From Phascolarctos cinereus (lineage: Eukaryota > Chordata > Mammalia > Diprotodontia > Phascolarctidae): a stretch of 64,000 nt of DNA. This document shows, piece by piece, positions 43,706 through 56,306 of the stretch. Where the stretch lies: positions 11,084,001 through 11,148,000 of the forward strand of contig NW_018343955.1 of NCBI RefSeq assembly GCF_002099425.1. Direction: 5' to 3'. The first letter of the stretch is position 1. Each line of letters opens with the position of its first letter. The notes below the pieces were generated by a model. That model made no database searches, was not told where the DNA came from, and worked only from the letters and a program-made list of their open reading frames with translations. The translations under genes and the position numbers were made by a program.

Positions 43706-43950
43706 TTTTTTTTTGGTTCACGATCATGATACAGTTTTAAGTTTAATCTGTGTTACTGACATTTTTTCCATCACTTTCTTAAGTCTAGACAATCAGCAGA
43801 ACAATAAGTCAGGCTCTGATTTGCAGCATTTGTCCATTTCTCAGGTGTAAATGTTCACAATAAAAATTTGACAACCAACTCTCTAGAGCTGGTACAGTAA
43901 ATTACAGCACACCCCTGCTTGTAATCTGCCTCCTATTGCCTTAACACGGG
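43706..43950 (-). repeat. Retroposed unit of unknown family inside L2
   Basis: About 245 bp with a T-run at its left end (reverse poly(A)), interrupting L2 between its WFSSYLS and GVPQGS regions. Contains tctagacaatcagcagaaca and ctctctagagctggtacagt. Not identified. Confidence 0.5.
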
Positions 43951-44665
43951 CAGTCTCCAGGACTCTCTCATGGGGAATCTTGTTTGTACACTCTCTGCCT
44001 TGAGGAACTCCTTAGTTCCCATGAGTTCCAGTATTATCTCTATGCAGTTGACTCCCAAATCTATGTATTCAGCCCTAATCTTTCTTCAGAATTCCAGTTT
44101 TGTAGCATCAACTACAAGCTGAATGCCTCCTCTTGGATGTCCCATAGGCATCTCAAACTCAAATTCCAAATGATATTCATTATTTTCCTGATTGAAACTT
44201 GTCCCTCCTTCAATCTTACATATTTGGGCTGAGGTCGTCAACATCTTTCCACTCACCCACATTGGCAGCCTGGGAGTCATTATTAACTTCTCTCTCTCCC
44301 TCACATGCTATATTGAACTTTTTAACCAAGTTTGCCTTCATATCTCTTGAGTTTATTTATTTTTCTCTACTCTACACAGCTGCCACTTTATCATCCCTGG
44401 CCTTGACTAGGCTTAATAGTCTCAGTTTGTTTCCTTACATCTAGTCTCTTCTTACTCTAATTTCTTCTGTATATGTGTGTTTTTGTTTGTGTGTGTACAC
44501 ACATGTTGTTTATACACAGTTTTTTGCATCTTGTCTCCTTCATTAGATTGTGAGCTCTCCAGGGCAGGAAGTATCTATTTACCTTCTTTGTATTCCTAGT
44601 GTCTCATACAGTGCCAGGGACATGGAAGATGATTAATAAATATTTGCTGATTAAATTGAATCCAA
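43951..44665 (+). repeat. L2 LINE, continued to its 3' end
   Basis: Resumes near gtctccaggactctctcatg (VPQGS...), QYYLYAVDSQIYVFS (YADDTQIYLS in L2), then the C-terminal part with stops, and the 3' tail attgtgagctctccagggca. Confidence 0.85.
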
Positions 44666-45025
44666 GTCACTTTTACACCATGATGAAGCATTGGAAAAGG
44701 TATTTGATATCATTGTGGAGGTCGTATTATGGATGACATGTTTTAAATCAAATAAAATTTATTATTAAATATAATCCTACCAAACTTGGCCTATTATTCT
44801 ATCTTCTTTTTGGATCTGATCTCTCTAAAATCCTGTACCAAAATTTTAAAAAATCCATCTTAAAATAGGGGATGAATGAGGTGTGGCTGAAAAGTATCTG
44901 GGGTGGTTAATGAAATACCAGATGGATAGGAGTTAGCTGAATGCTATGGCAGCCCCCAAAGCTAAAAGTTGTCCTAGGCTGTGCTGAGAGACAATGTTCC
45001 AAGTGACGGGGCTGCTAATTTTACT
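44666..45025. other. Unassigned DNA
   Basis: No feature recognised. Confidence 0.4.
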
Positions 45026-45445
45026 TTACGCTCTCTCCTTTTCAAACCCAAAGCCTCTGGAGTAGTATTTACTAGCCTAGGAACCTGCTTTTAGCAAAGA
45101 AATAGATAAGCCGCAATGTGCCCCATACTCTGTAAATCACTGACAATGACCTCTTTGCTGTTGCTTGAACAAGACACTCATCTCCTGGTGCAGAGCATTT
45201 TACCTGGCTGTTCCCCATGCCTGGCATGCTCTCTCTCCTTACCCCGGCCTCCTGGCTTCCTTCAAGTTCAAGCTAAAACTCCACCTTCTATAGGAAGACT
45301 TGCTCAATCCCTCTTAATTCTAGTGCCTTCCTTCTGTTGAATTATTTCCAATATATCTTGTGTAAAACTTGATTGTGTGTAGTTGTTTCTGTTGATTTAT
45401 TCTCATTCTCTTCAAGCTGAGACTTGATGACTATTTCTTGGGGAT
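45026..45445 (+). repeat. L2 fragment
   Basis: ccccatgcctggcatgctct, aagttcaagctaaaactcca, aattctagtgccttccttct. Confidence 0.8.
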
Positions 45446-46220
45446 GTTACAGCAGGGAATATTGCTTGGATCAGATGGCTTTTGAGTTTCCTTGGGGCTT
45501 TTAGTATCAAATCCTTTGAAAATAGGATTCCACTTTTCATACCACCTTTTAGGAACATACCCAATGTGTAAAGGCTGGCACACCAGAGATGGCACATTAC
45601 AGCTTTCATCATTATTCTGCTCTCTCATTTTCACTTTTCCTTCAATCAATGCTGGGCATTGAGCAATAAGATGGAGAAATACAGAAAGGGAGTAAAAGGC
45701 AGAAGTAACGTCTAATTCATCAGTTCCATTATTACCATTTCAGGATGCAGACACTGTCCTCCAGGAGAGTGCTGTTTCCTCTTCCATGCCCATCTTGATC
45801 CTGAGCATCTCATCCTATATCTCAGACAGGATGTAACATCCTTGCTAATCTTTAGTTAAATTTTTGCCCATCTTGGTCCACTGAGATTTAGTGATTTCAA
45901 ATAAATACTTAGCTTCAAGATAACTTAAGGACCAATACCCAGGAAGGTTATTCAGGCTTTGATTCTGAATGTTCACATGGTAAATCACCACCAGAGATCA
46001 TTTAGATAGCATCCATGGATCCCTGCAAAGACTTAAAGGGCTTCAAGAAACCTTGGAATTTATTTTGGCTGGACCTTTCCTTAACTTTGACTCCTTGATC
46101 TGTTTTATTTCTCTAAAACTTTTCATGATTTCCAAATGAGAGTGTGGCTTTATGATTATAGATATTACTCCATGATTTAAAGTTACAAATTTCATTTTAT
46201 TGGATAACAGAGGGACAAGC
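45446..46220. other. Unassigned DNA
   Basis: No feature recognised. Confidence 0.4.
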
Positions 46221-46221
46221 T

Positions 46222-46300
46222 ATGGGCCTCAGTTTCCCTACCTGTAAAATGAGAATAACACTTATGACTTACCTCCTACGGGATGGGTATAGAGAAGCAT
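46222..46300 (+). repeat. MIR fragment
   Basis: gggcctcagtttccctacct, gtaaaatgagaataacac. Confidence 0.7.
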
Positions 46301-46435
46301 GTATATCAACACATCTATCTTACGAAGCAGTGGGATTTTTTTTGGGAGGTGGGAGAAAGAAATTAACTGAGAGAGTTTGGGGTCCAGCTAGAGACGGAAT
46401 CCAGATTGGATCCCTGAAAATTTTCTCTTTTCACT

Positions 46436-46725
46436 TCAGTCCTTAGAACCTCTCGTTCTCTTCAAGGCTCAGCTGAAGTGCTACCTCGTACAAGAGGCCT
46501 TGCTGGATTCTTCCATTTGTGAGAGCCTTGTGAAATTACTTTGTTATTTGAATTTATTTTGTATTTACATGTATGTGTGCATGTCCCCTCTCCTCCCCCA
46601 GTACAATGTAAGCTACTTGAGAGCAGGGGCTATTTCATTTTTGTCTCTGTATCGTTAGCACAGTGCCTGATGCAAAGATGGCTCTTTAAAAAATGATTGT
46701 TGAATTGAATTAAATTAAATGGAGT
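46436..46725 (+). repeat. L2 3' end
   Basis: aaggctcagctgaagtgcta, gtaagctacttgagagcagg, ttagcacagtgcctgatgca. Confidence 0.85.
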
Positions 46726-47140
46726 TCATAGCCATAGGAAACAAGGAGTTGCAGTTATTAAGTAGTCCTGGTCAGATGACTGTTGGAAGTGATAGAAGGG
46801 TTAGGGCTGACACCAGATGAAGAAGGGGACACATAATGGAAGTTCATATTTTCATATGCAATTTGCTTTTTCGTTCTTTGTACATTTAAATAGTGGTGTT
46901 TCTTGAAAATTTATGACTAAAAGAATTTTTTTTTTAAAGAAGGGGATAAAGTACCTAGATTTCATAGTGGGGCCAAAGACCACAGTTTTAAGTTTAGGCT
47001 TCCTTATCTGGTTGAGAGGAAGAAGACAGGTTATGGTGATTTTTTTCTCAAATTTTCCTAGAGCATCTGCTTTGGACCTCTCCCCTGTACCTGCTATTCC
47101 CTTCTTTGTATTATACATTTGCATTATACACAGTATCAGC
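46726..47140. other. Unassigned DNA
   Basis: No feature recognised. Confidence 0.4.
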
Positions 47141-47144
47141 ACCT

Positions 47145-47370
47145 CACCTTCCTCCCTTTAGACTCCTCTATCCCAGGAACGTAAGTTCCTTCGAGGCAAG
47201 GCCAATCTGTGTCTCTGTCTCTCACTTTCTGTCTCTGTCTCTCTTTCTGTCTGTCTCTCCTACTCTTTGTCTCTCTCTGTCTCTGTCTCTCTCTGTCCCC
47301 AGTGCTCAGCAGAGTGTCTTACAAATAGGAGAGCCTTAACCGATGTTTGTTAAAAAAATCTTTGAAAGAA
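47145..47370 (+). repeat. L2 3' end with internal (TCTG)n expansion
   Basis: ggaacgtaagttccttcgag, simple repeat 47205-47300, then agtgctcagcagagtgtctt. Confidence 0.8.
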
Positions 47371-47630
47371 CTCTGATTGACACAATGACCAAGCACAATT
47401 CCAGAAGTCTGATGATGAATTATGCTATGGATCAGACACTCATGCTGTCAACTGAGACATTTACTATTTGGACATGGACTGTGCGGGAATTTGCTTTGTT
47501 TGAGTATGCGTATTTGTTACAAGGTTTTGTTTTTGTTTGTTTCAATTGGGGTGGGGGAGGAGGTGGAGAGAAAAGAGATTTTCACTTACGGAAAAAATAA
47601 AATTAAAGTTAAAAAACTTAAATGTTTGTT
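47371..47630 (+). mobile_element. L1 3' UTR fragment
   Basis: tctgatgatgaattatgcta, gggaatttgctttgtttgag, tatttgttacaaggttttgt, then an A-rich end. Same 3' type as 50825-51480. Confidence 0.75.
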
Positions 47631-47639
47631 GAACTGAAT

Positions 47640-47748
47640 GACCACTTGAGTGTGTCTTAGAGGGGTTGCTGCTCAGTATGGGTTGGATGGGATGGCCTCT
47701 GAGCCCCTTCCTACCCTGAGAGTCTGTGTTTCTATCATTCCATGAATT
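47640..47748 (+). repeat. MIR3-like 3' fragment
   Basis: gggatggcctctgagcccct, cctaccctgagagtctgtg. Confidence 0.55.
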
Positions 47749-48280
47749 GAAGTGGGAGACAAAGGGGCATCACAGGGAACAATAGCAGGGATTTATTGGA
47801 AGGTGCCCAAGAGAGGGGTAGAAGGACATTATGAAGGCCAGAGAAGGGGTACACAGGTCAGACTTTCTGAAGTGAAACAGGCTATGAAGATGGTGAACAC
47901 ACTGGGGGAATTCCAAGAAGAGCAGTAGAGGATATATTTGGGACTCCAGGTAAACATCAGTACTTGTGATATTGCCAGTGGCTAGCCTGGATAGAAGGGT
48001 GGTCTATCAGGCAGATGGACAAGGATGGGATGGAAAGGAATGCATGATCTAATGACAGAAGTGGGTAGGGAAGAAGAAGAGCATACACCTTACCTTCTGG
48101 GTTGGCTTGTGTAGCATCCTTGGTCTTGTCCTCCATGAATAGGAGATCAGTTGGTTAGCTGTAAGAAGAAAGGGCTCATTTTAGCACAGATAGAAAGCAT
48201 TTTTATCAAGAGCTTTCATATGGGTTGGTCTCTGCAGCATTGTGGAGTAAGGTAGTCGCCATCATGGTTTTGACAGCTCT
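47749..48280. other. Unassigned DNA
   Basis: No feature recognised. Confidence 0.4.
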
Positions 48281-48284
48281 CTCA

Positions 48285-48382
48285 CTCATGAAAGGGGCGT
48301 GAGAACTCTTTGTGTCTTCAGTTCTTAACACACTGCCTGGCACACAGGAAGCACTTAATAGATGCTTGTTGAAAAGAGATCA
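48285..48382 (+). repeat. L2 3' tail
   Basis: ttaacacactgcctggcaca, gaagcacttaatagatgctt. Confidence 0.75.
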
Positions 48383-48835
48383 GGTTCAGAGATTTAATAA
48401 TACTCTTCTTGCTGAATAAGTTTGAAAGAAATTTGGTGTTGGGGGTCTTTAATAAAATTAATTGACCAGATTACCTTTGGGTCCAAAGCAGCCCAAAGGG
48501 CATGCCATTTTACAGGAGACTTCTGCTTTGATGCTACTGTGTTATTGCAGGTCCTTCTTGGCAAAACATTTTCCAAGTTGTAAATATGGTTGGGGAGGAA
48601 CTGGCTGTAATCTGGAGCTGACCTTCGAGAGTGCCCAGTATTGTGTTATTTCAGCTGCTCTCAGCCTCCTCCTCTCAGGAAGGTTTAATCTTTTCATTCA
48701 TTCAATAGTTATCTATTCACTGCTTTCTTTGAGCTTATCATTTTTCATGGTCTCAGAGAGTGCCCAATATCTGCAATAATATTTTTACTCCCAAATGCAT
48801 ATTTATCTTTCACCTATTTGAAGAACTATAAGATA
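48383..48835. other. Unassigned DNA
   Basis: No feature recognised. Confidence 0.4.
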
Positions 48836-49065
48836 ATAATGATAGCAACAATTCAAATGTATGTAATGATTTAAGGTTCATAAAGTATGAGGCTGCTCTC
48901 TCACAACATCATAAAGCCCAAATTAGATAGTGTATTTGCAATGCTATAGCAACAGCAGTTATTAATTATTATTATGGCTATTACATAGCACAAGCAATTT
49001 TGCTTCCATTTTATGGGTGAGTAAAAAGTGTCTCAGAAAGGATAAAGACCTTGCAATGGGTCAAA
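48836..49065 (-). repeat. MIR SINE, strongly diverged
   Basis: gatttaaggttcataaagta, ttgcttccattttatgggtg. Confidence 0.5.
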
Positions 49066-49109
49066 TGATCACCTCTCTTTCTAACTTCCCTATTTTGGTA
49101 GAGGACACT

Positions 49110-49895
49110 ACCACTATTACTTAATCACCCAGGATAATCACCCAGGAGTCATCCTCCTCCCTTCTTTCTCAATCAGCCCCTACATCCCTTCAGTTGCTAT
49201 GTACTTACCTACTTGTTTACAGCCTCTCTCCTGAATCTCTCTACCCTCTTCTTTCTACATGCATGGGTACTACTCTGATTCAGACCCTTACTGACTTTTG
49301 GCTAGACTATTAATTGTAAGAGCCATCTAACTGGGCTCTCTGCTTTGTCTTTCCTCTTTCCAATTCATCCTCAGCTGCCAAAGTGATATTTCTAAAGTGA
49401 AAGTCTGCCCACGACACTCTCCTGCTCTAGAAACTCCTGCTTCCTTCTAGGACAAAACACAAATTCTTCTGTTTGATACTCAAGCGCTTCATGATTTGGA
49501 TCTGACCTACAATTACAAGCTTATTGCGTATTATTCCTTTCCATACACTCAGTGGTCCTGACAAACCAACCTACTTACAATTCCCCACTCATTTTCTCCT
49601 TCCTTGCCTGTGTATAGATTTGACGCTCAAGGCCCTCCTTACCTCTGGCTCTTAGACCCCCCCCGCCCCAGCTTCTTTCCAGGCTCAGCTTTTTAGTGCC
49701 ACCTCCTATCTAGGTCTTTCCCTATCCTTCCACTAGGTCCCCCAACTTCCTTTGTATATAGTTTATGTTTATCTGAGTGCGCGTTATTTCCAATGCAAAC
49801 TCCTCGATGGCAGGGATTGTTTGATTTTTGCTTCTATTGTTAGCATAGTGCTGGCACATAATAGGCACCTAATAATAGTTGTTGAATCGAATTGA
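49110..49895 (+). repeat. L2 LINE, long 3' copy
   Basis: cacccaggagtcatcctcct, ccaaagtgatatttctaaag, gcttcatgatttggatctga, caaactcctcgatggcaggg, tagcatagtgctggcacata. About 0.8 kb, no open frame. Confidence 0.88.
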
Positions 49896-50620
49896 AAGTG
49901 TCAGAACTGAGATTCAGACTAAGGTCTCTTCTGAATCAAAGTTCAATATTGTAGCCATGACACCAGCAAGCATGAAAATATACTTGTACCTAAAAATATC
50001 ATTTTTTTTCAGTCGGCATTTAAATGTGTCTAAAACTGCTTATTTGAAAAGTCAGCACCAGAGTACTGTAGCTATACATGGTTGTTCTTAAATATTCATT
50101 TGGAATTAACATATAGCTCTTTTAAACCAAGAGTCCTTAAACATGACAAGTGTTCCTTTAGCAAATTCATTAACTAGGATTATTTTAACTCTATGTTTAA
50201 GCTGGGCTCCCATGCACTTATTAAGAAAAAAGTTTGACACTTGATTATACACTAGCTTTCTCTTGATCTCTCCAACAGATTTTTAAATTGAGGGCAAAGA
50301 GGGTGTTTCTTTTGTATCCTCTATACCAGAGGTGACAAATACTCTGCCTGACCCTAGCCCACAACACTCTGGAGTGGAGCCTGAACTAGATTAAAATGAT
50401 CCAAATTTAATAAAAGTAAATTAAAAAAAAATAATTGGAATATATCCAACAAAATAAACAAAAATACAACAGAATGTAGATAATGCTAATCTGTGGTCTT
50501 CTAAGTCAATATGTGGCAGCAGGGATCCTTATTTATAGTTTAGTTGCTACCATTTCTATTTGAGTTTGACACCACTGCTCTATACAACAATGAAGGCATA
50601 GAGGAGATGCCTCCATATAT
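49896..50620. other. Unassigned DNA
   Basis: No feature recognised. Confidence 0.4.
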
Positions 50621-50660
50621 GTATGTGTGTGTATGCCTGTGTGTGTGTGTGTGTGTGTGT
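50621..50660. repeat. (TG)n microsatellite
   Basis: TG units with one interruption. Confidence 0.95.
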
Positions 50661-50699
50661 TTAAACCAAAGTATTTGGCAGGGTAGGAAGAGGAAAAAC

Positions 50700-50822
50700 A
50701 CCAAATTATAGATTTAGAGCTAGAAAGGATCCTAGAGATCCTCTCATCCAACTGCACATGGTGAAGACAGGACCATGATGTGGCTTACTCATATGGCAGA
50801 ATTAAGATTGGGATAAGGTCCT
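50700..50822 (-). repeat. MIR3-type SINE or L3 3' end
   Basis: attatagatttagagctaga, ggatcctagagatcctctca. Confidence 0.6.
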
Positions 50823-51480
50823 GTTGGTAGAACTGTGGATTAGTCAAGCCATTCTGGAAACAGTTTGGAACTAAGTCCCCAAAGTCACTAAACCATGCAA
50901 ACTCTTTGACTCAGCAATACTATCACTAGACCTATAGTCCAAAGAGATCAAAGAAAGAAGGAAACGACTCAAATGCACAACAATATTTACAGCAGCCTTT
51001 TTTTTTTGTAGTAGCAAAAACCAAAGGGAATGCCACTCTACTAGGGAATGTCTAAACAAATCATATGAATATTACTATACCATAAGAAACAACACGTACA
51101 GTTTCAAAGGAAACTTGAAAGACCTCTATGAACTGATGCAGACTGAAGCGAATGGAAACAGGAGAAGAATTTATACAATGACAACAACATTATAAAGAAA
51201 AACCACTTTGAAAAACTTTAGAACTCCGTTTACTGCAATGATGAGCCATGATTACAGAGGCCTGAAATTGAAGCTTGTTACTCACTTCCTGACAGAGAGG
51301 TGACGGACTCAAAATACAGAATGAGATATACATTTTGGGACACAGCCAATGAGGGAATTTGTTTTGACTACACATTTTTGTTTTTCTTTTCTTTTCTTTC
51401 AATTGTTTAGTGGGGTGGGAGGGAGAAAAAAATGAATGCTTGTTAATTAGAAAAAAGTAACAAAATTAGATTTGGGGAAA
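50823..51480 (+). mobile_element. L1 3' end (late ORF2 and 3' UTR)
   Basis: Sense reading gives ELWISQAILETVWN-like text, then in other frames ECLNKSYEYYYTIRNN and LKDLYELMQTEANG, the late ORF2 pattern also seen at 19.3 kb. The 3' UTR follows (tcctgacagagaggtgacgg, gggaatttgttttgactaca) with an A-rich end. Broken by frameshifts. Confidence 0.8.
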
Positions 51481-52450
51481 ATGCTTGTTGAACTGAATTC
51501 ATGGGAAAGTTGATGATTTTCTATTTACTAAAATGAAAGAAGGAAAGCAGTTAGAACTCATTCTTCATGATATAAGCATCACATATATCGCCAATCCTAC
51601 TGTAATGTTTCATTGGCATAAGGAAGTGATTGTGAGCAGTAGAACACAAGCTCTGACAGGTCCTGCTGCTGGTGGGATGGCTTCTGTCCCAGGAGGGGAC
51701 CTTTCATGGACTGTGTATCTGTCCTCTTAGGACTAGCCTAGTGAAGAGAGGATCATTGGTCACCCTCAGGCTGATAAATACTATACCCAAGAGAGGCTGA
51801 GATCTGCATTGCTGGAGGAAATACCCACACCAATACAGATGAAATCACAAATCCTTGAAGTATAATGTAGCATCCCAAATGACTTTTTGTAGAATTTTGT
51901 AAATATCAATCTTTTTTTTTTATTTTGAGGATTCTTTTCCTTTATGTTTAGTGCTTTTGATTATTCCTGTCCTTCCCCCACCCCGTTTCTCTGAAATAAA
52001 AGTCTTTCTTGTAAACGCCAATATTCATTAAGGGACATTATGAAGCTGTAAATCATAATATACTATCCAAAGAAGCAAAATGGTAGGTTGCCCCAAGAGC
52101 TTTGGAGAGACATATAGTAGGGGTAAATAGGAAGCATTATATTGCTGATACGAAAAAAAAATGTGTGATGGGAAAAGGGGGTAGGCTCATCAGTAGTGAG
52201 AGTAATCAAGAAGAGATGAATGTTTTATGTACTGTGCTGGTAACTGAGCAGCATTAAGAATTATAGAGGAAGGTCCCTGGCATGTTGGCTAGCCCCACAT
52301 TGGAAGATATCATGAGAATACATAGACAAACATTACCCAGGATGAGGTTGCAATCTGAAACACCAAAAGGAATATTCACTTTGCTAGAATCACAGCTCCA
52401 TCAAAGGGCTGGAATAAAATGAATTACAAAGTGAGTATATCCTTATAGCG
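51481..52450. other. Unassigned DNA
   Basis: No exon or repeat recognised. Confidence 0.4.
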
Positions 52451-52454
52451 TAAT

Positions 52455-52575
52455 GGAATACTGCCTAAGAGCATTTATTATGTGCCAGTTATGTGCCAGG
52501 CACTTTGATAGGTGTTGGGGACAGAAGTAAAAAACTGAGATAGTCTCCTCTTCAAGGACCTTACACAGGAATTGG
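52455..52575 (-). repeat. L2 3' end, reverse
   Basis: gcatttattatgtgccagtt, gataggtgttggggacagaa, caaggaccttacacagg. Confidence 0.8.
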
Positions 52576-52579
52576 AAAA

Positions 52580-52700
52580 TATTCTAAGAAAAATAGGAAA
52601 ATGTAGATAAACTTTGAGTTATGACTGGCCAGGAGTCTAATTAAAACTGATCATAAATTGTAGTGGATAAACATTTGTCTAACTTGAAGTAAAAAACAAA
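52580..52700. repeat. Unclassified repeat, copy 1
   Basis: Shares atct... text with 55345-55445: ccaggagtctaattaaaact here, and ataaacatttgtctaacttg. Both copies are in the same orientation. Confidence 0.7.
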
Positions 52701-53685
52701 ACAAAACAAAACATCTACTATGTTGCCAATTAAGATCAGTTACCATTGGATCATTTTGATAGTTGATGGGCACTGGCCTGCAAAACATCAGATAGTATAG
52801 AATAGATCATGTGCCATTGATTTCTTCAAGAAGCCAATGTCGGCAAATGACTACTTTTCTTTCCATTTTCTCAAGAAGTCCTTTCTAATGTTGTAAGTGA
52901 AGGAAGAGATGGCTGGACATGAACAGATAGGAAGATTTTTCTAATCAAGGGGAAGGCAATAAATAGGAAGTTGTGGAAGGAAGTCAACAGGAACTTCACT
53001 GGATGAAAACACAAGGAACAGAAAAGGAACTAGGATGCAGAAGGAATAAGCATGGATAGTAGTGGACTGTGGTAAAGCTTCAACACCATGAGTGAATGGT
53101 GCAAATTTGATATTGAGATTCTCCTTTGGGGAATGGAAGAAGTGGGAAAAAAAATAAAAGAAAGTTTTTAGCTATACAGGTACAGGGCCCTGAAGCAGGA
53201 CCAAATTCGTGGACCCCAGATTAGGAGACGAAACTTGAGCTAGGCCTTCAAGGATCATAGTTTAGGGCATGGGAAAGGGGTGGAAAAATGAAGCCTTGGA
53301 GAGATGATAGAGGAAGGAGTACCATCACTTCGTGGTTGTATGACTGAGGTGGTAAAGATGAAAGAATACAAATGATTTATTTAGAGTGTCTGGATATGGA
53401 GAGAAGTCAGAGAAGAGTTAGCATTTATATTTAAATGGCAAGCTACTACTTCCAACTTAATTTATTCCTACAGGAATCTACTGAGAAAATTTAGGAATCC
53501 CATGCTATTATTAATATTCAACTCCAAACTCCTCCAGTCCTCAGTGGCATCCATCATCTGACCTTGGGTCTGTGGCATTTCAGATAGCCCATTCTTGACA
53601 AATATACAGCATGGGATGCTCTTTGGAGGGGAGAGTTAAAACCAGAGTTGGATCAGGGGACTGAAAGCTCCAATAATCACTGATA
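52701..53685. other. Unassigned DNA
   Basis: A purine-rich stretch at 52900-53400 may be old L2 in reverse; not firm. Confidence 0.35.
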
Positions 53686-53689
53686 GTTA

Positions 53690-53935
53690 CTGATAATAAC
53701 CAACATTTACAGAGCACGTCAAGATTTTCACACGCATTATCTCATTTGGTCTTTGCGGTACTCCGGAGAGGCTGGGACTATTATCATGCCTGTGTTATAG
53801 GATTTTCTATTTTAAGCCACTTGACCTTGGTTTCACAGCTAATTTGTATTGATGTTAGGATTCAAACATAGGTCTCTTCTAACTCTGGTTGTGAGTGTCC
53901 CTTCCACTACATGATACAGTATTTGAATTAGCTGG
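53690..53935 (-). repeat. MIR SINE
   Basis: attatctcatttggtctttg, attcaaacataggtctcttc. Confidence 0.75.
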
Positions 53936-54019
53936 TTGATTAAGAGCAACTGTTGACCTTGCATTTGGATGGGGGCTTTTGCTTTTCAAAGCACAATTTT
54001 ATGTTTATTATATAAGGGG

Positions 54020-54292
54020 GGAGTAGGGAATAAGCATTTATAAAGCACCTACTATATGCCGAGTATGGTACTAATTGCTTTTCAAATATTATCTTATTTG
54101 ATCCTTACAATAACCCTGGGAATTATTAATACCATTTTAGAGTTGAGAAAACTGAGGCAAATGACTTGCCCAGAGTCACACAGCTCAGCTTGTAAGTGTC
54201 TGGGGCCAGTCCGATTTCAGGTCTTCCTGACTCCAGTACCAGAGTTCTGTCCACTGTACTACTTAGCTGTCTCTACTGCTCCTATAACTCGC
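54020..54292 (-). repeat. MIR SINE, near full length
   Basis: aaagcacctactatatgccg, ttatttgatccttacaataa, gttgagaaaactgaggcaaa, tgcccagagtcacacagctc, tgtactacttagctgtctc. Confidence 0.88.
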
Positions 54293-54294
54293 TA

Positions 54295-54405
54295 TAAGGT
54301 AAGTCAGCATGTCATTTTATGTCTTTTGTCTTTAGTTTTCTTAGCTATAAAATGGTCTCTATAGTTCCTTCTAGCCGTTATCATTCCAGAACTCCTTGGT
54401 TCTCT
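54295..54405 (+). repeat. MIR fragment
   Basis: agttttcttagctataaaat, ctctatagttccttctagcc. Confidence 0.55.
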
Positions 54406-55344
54406 CACTATTAGGGAGGGGCTGGTAGGGCATTTTCAGGGTGACAGGGCACTGGCAGAACCAGAGTAGAGCCCAGTTCTCATAATTCCCAGCTCCTCAG
54501 AATTCTTTTGGCTCAAATCAGCTGCCCGAAAAGTACTCTCCATAACTGGAGCAGGGATCTTGTTTGTATTCCTCCAGATGGGAAAAGGGTTTCTAATGCA
54601 TCTCATCATATGACCCTTGGTCTCTTCCACAAGCCATAGCCCATCTCCACATTTGCCTGAGAACACTTGGAATATATGGAAAGTAAATGTATTCCTGATC
54701 ACATAAAAAAGATGAGAATCTTTCCAGGTTGGATTTTCCATGCTTAGTAGCAGACAGGAATGATCAAATGGTGAGGTCATTCCAGTCTATTCCTACAGCC
54801 AGGGCCTACTGGTCACTGAAGAATGCGTATGGCTATTGGCTCTGGCAGTATTAGCCAAATACAGTACCAAGATGGTTCTAGCCAATGGGCCTGAACACTC
54901 ATACTTTTTGATTATGCTGGCTTTGCTGCCATGAACTCAGCTTCACTTCACAAGAAAGGTCAGGAGACACGGCAACAGGAAGTACTTCACTTGTTTAGAA
55001 GAAAATTCTTTTCTCTTAAGAAAGGAGCTGTCCATGATTCTTAAGGTGTTTTTTTTAAAGTAATTCCCAGTTGATTGCAGTAGCAAGTACTTTCTTTAAA
55101 GCTACCCTAACCCTGACCCTCAAATCCTCATAAAACAGCTTCAATAAAAGCATATGATTAAGCATATGAGGTCACTAATGCTGTAAGAAAGTAAAATAAC
55201 ATAGTTTTAATTAAAATAGCAGATTATTATGATCTTAGTAATCTAAAGCCAAGAATAGCTTTCAACATGTAAAAATGGAAAAACAGAATAGTTCCTGGTC
55301 TTAGTATCCAGGGTTCAAGGCTAATTAATACATCAAGCTCAAAA
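54406..55344. other. Unassigned DNA
   Basis: No feature recognised. Confidence 0.4.
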
Positions 55345-55445
55345 TACTCATATTCCAAGAAAAATAGGTGACTGGCTAGGAGTCTAATTTAAAATGATTG
55401 CAAACTATAATAGATAAACATTTGTCTAATTTGAAGTAAAAAAAT
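55345..55445. repeat. Unclassified repeat, copy 2
   Basis: ctaggagtctaatttaaaat, ataaacatttgtctaatttg; about 2.75 kb from its relative at 52580. Confidence 0.7.
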
Positions 55446-56306
55446 CATGGAACACAGACAAAAACTGAAAGTTAAAGATTCTGTTAAGTTATCTCCTTTC
55501 TGCATCTAGTTGGTCATCTTCTAAAAGTTAGATACACTTTTTCTTGGACCTACCACTGGTCTTGTCTATTTTCTTTTGAAAAAGCATAGCTTCTGTCTAT
55601 CAATGCTCATGGTGATGGCCATTTGTGTTCTCAACTTGTGCTCTCAACAAATACATTTATGTCCTGTATATTTGCGTATTAATAGCAGCTATTCACATTA
55701 GTAACAGATGAGCCTGGCAAACTGATTCCTTTTGCTTGTGTTTATTCTTTAGTTCCCAAAGCTAATTGAAAAACACCCAACAATATGCCTGCCTTGAATT
55801 TGCTATGAAAGCCAACAAGAAGAGCCTTACATTAAAAACAGCTTAGAGGCTCTCCAGGGATACAACGTATTAATTTTCTGATTGATGAAGATTAGCCAAT
55901 TTAGTCTTTACCTGGAGGCAACACAGTTACAGTTTCTGGTGGCCCCTAAAGCAGCCAGAATCTTCCACCACAGCCAGATGACAAATGATTTTACTTTAAC
56001 GTTCCTCAAGCTCCTCATTTAATTTTATCAGCTTTGCTTGTCACATACCTTTCTATTTTTTTTTTTTTTGGCATTGATTCTGGTCATGTTTCAAATAAAG
56101 GGGTAAGTGAAAATCAATCGCTAATGTGTAGCAAGCAAATAGCTGAATTTCTGATCTGTTGGTCAGAATTTGTTAGCCTGTTTTTGTGACTCTATCTCAG
56201 TACCTTGCGTGGTGGTGCTTCTAAAAAACAGAGAACTAATTTGGTCATAGAACACCTTAGGGCTTGGAATAAATTGGCTAAACCCAGACCCTAAACCAAT
56301 ATTTCT
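55446..56306. other. Unassigned DNA
   Basis: No feature recognised apart from a poly(T) at 56059-56070. Confidence 0.4.
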
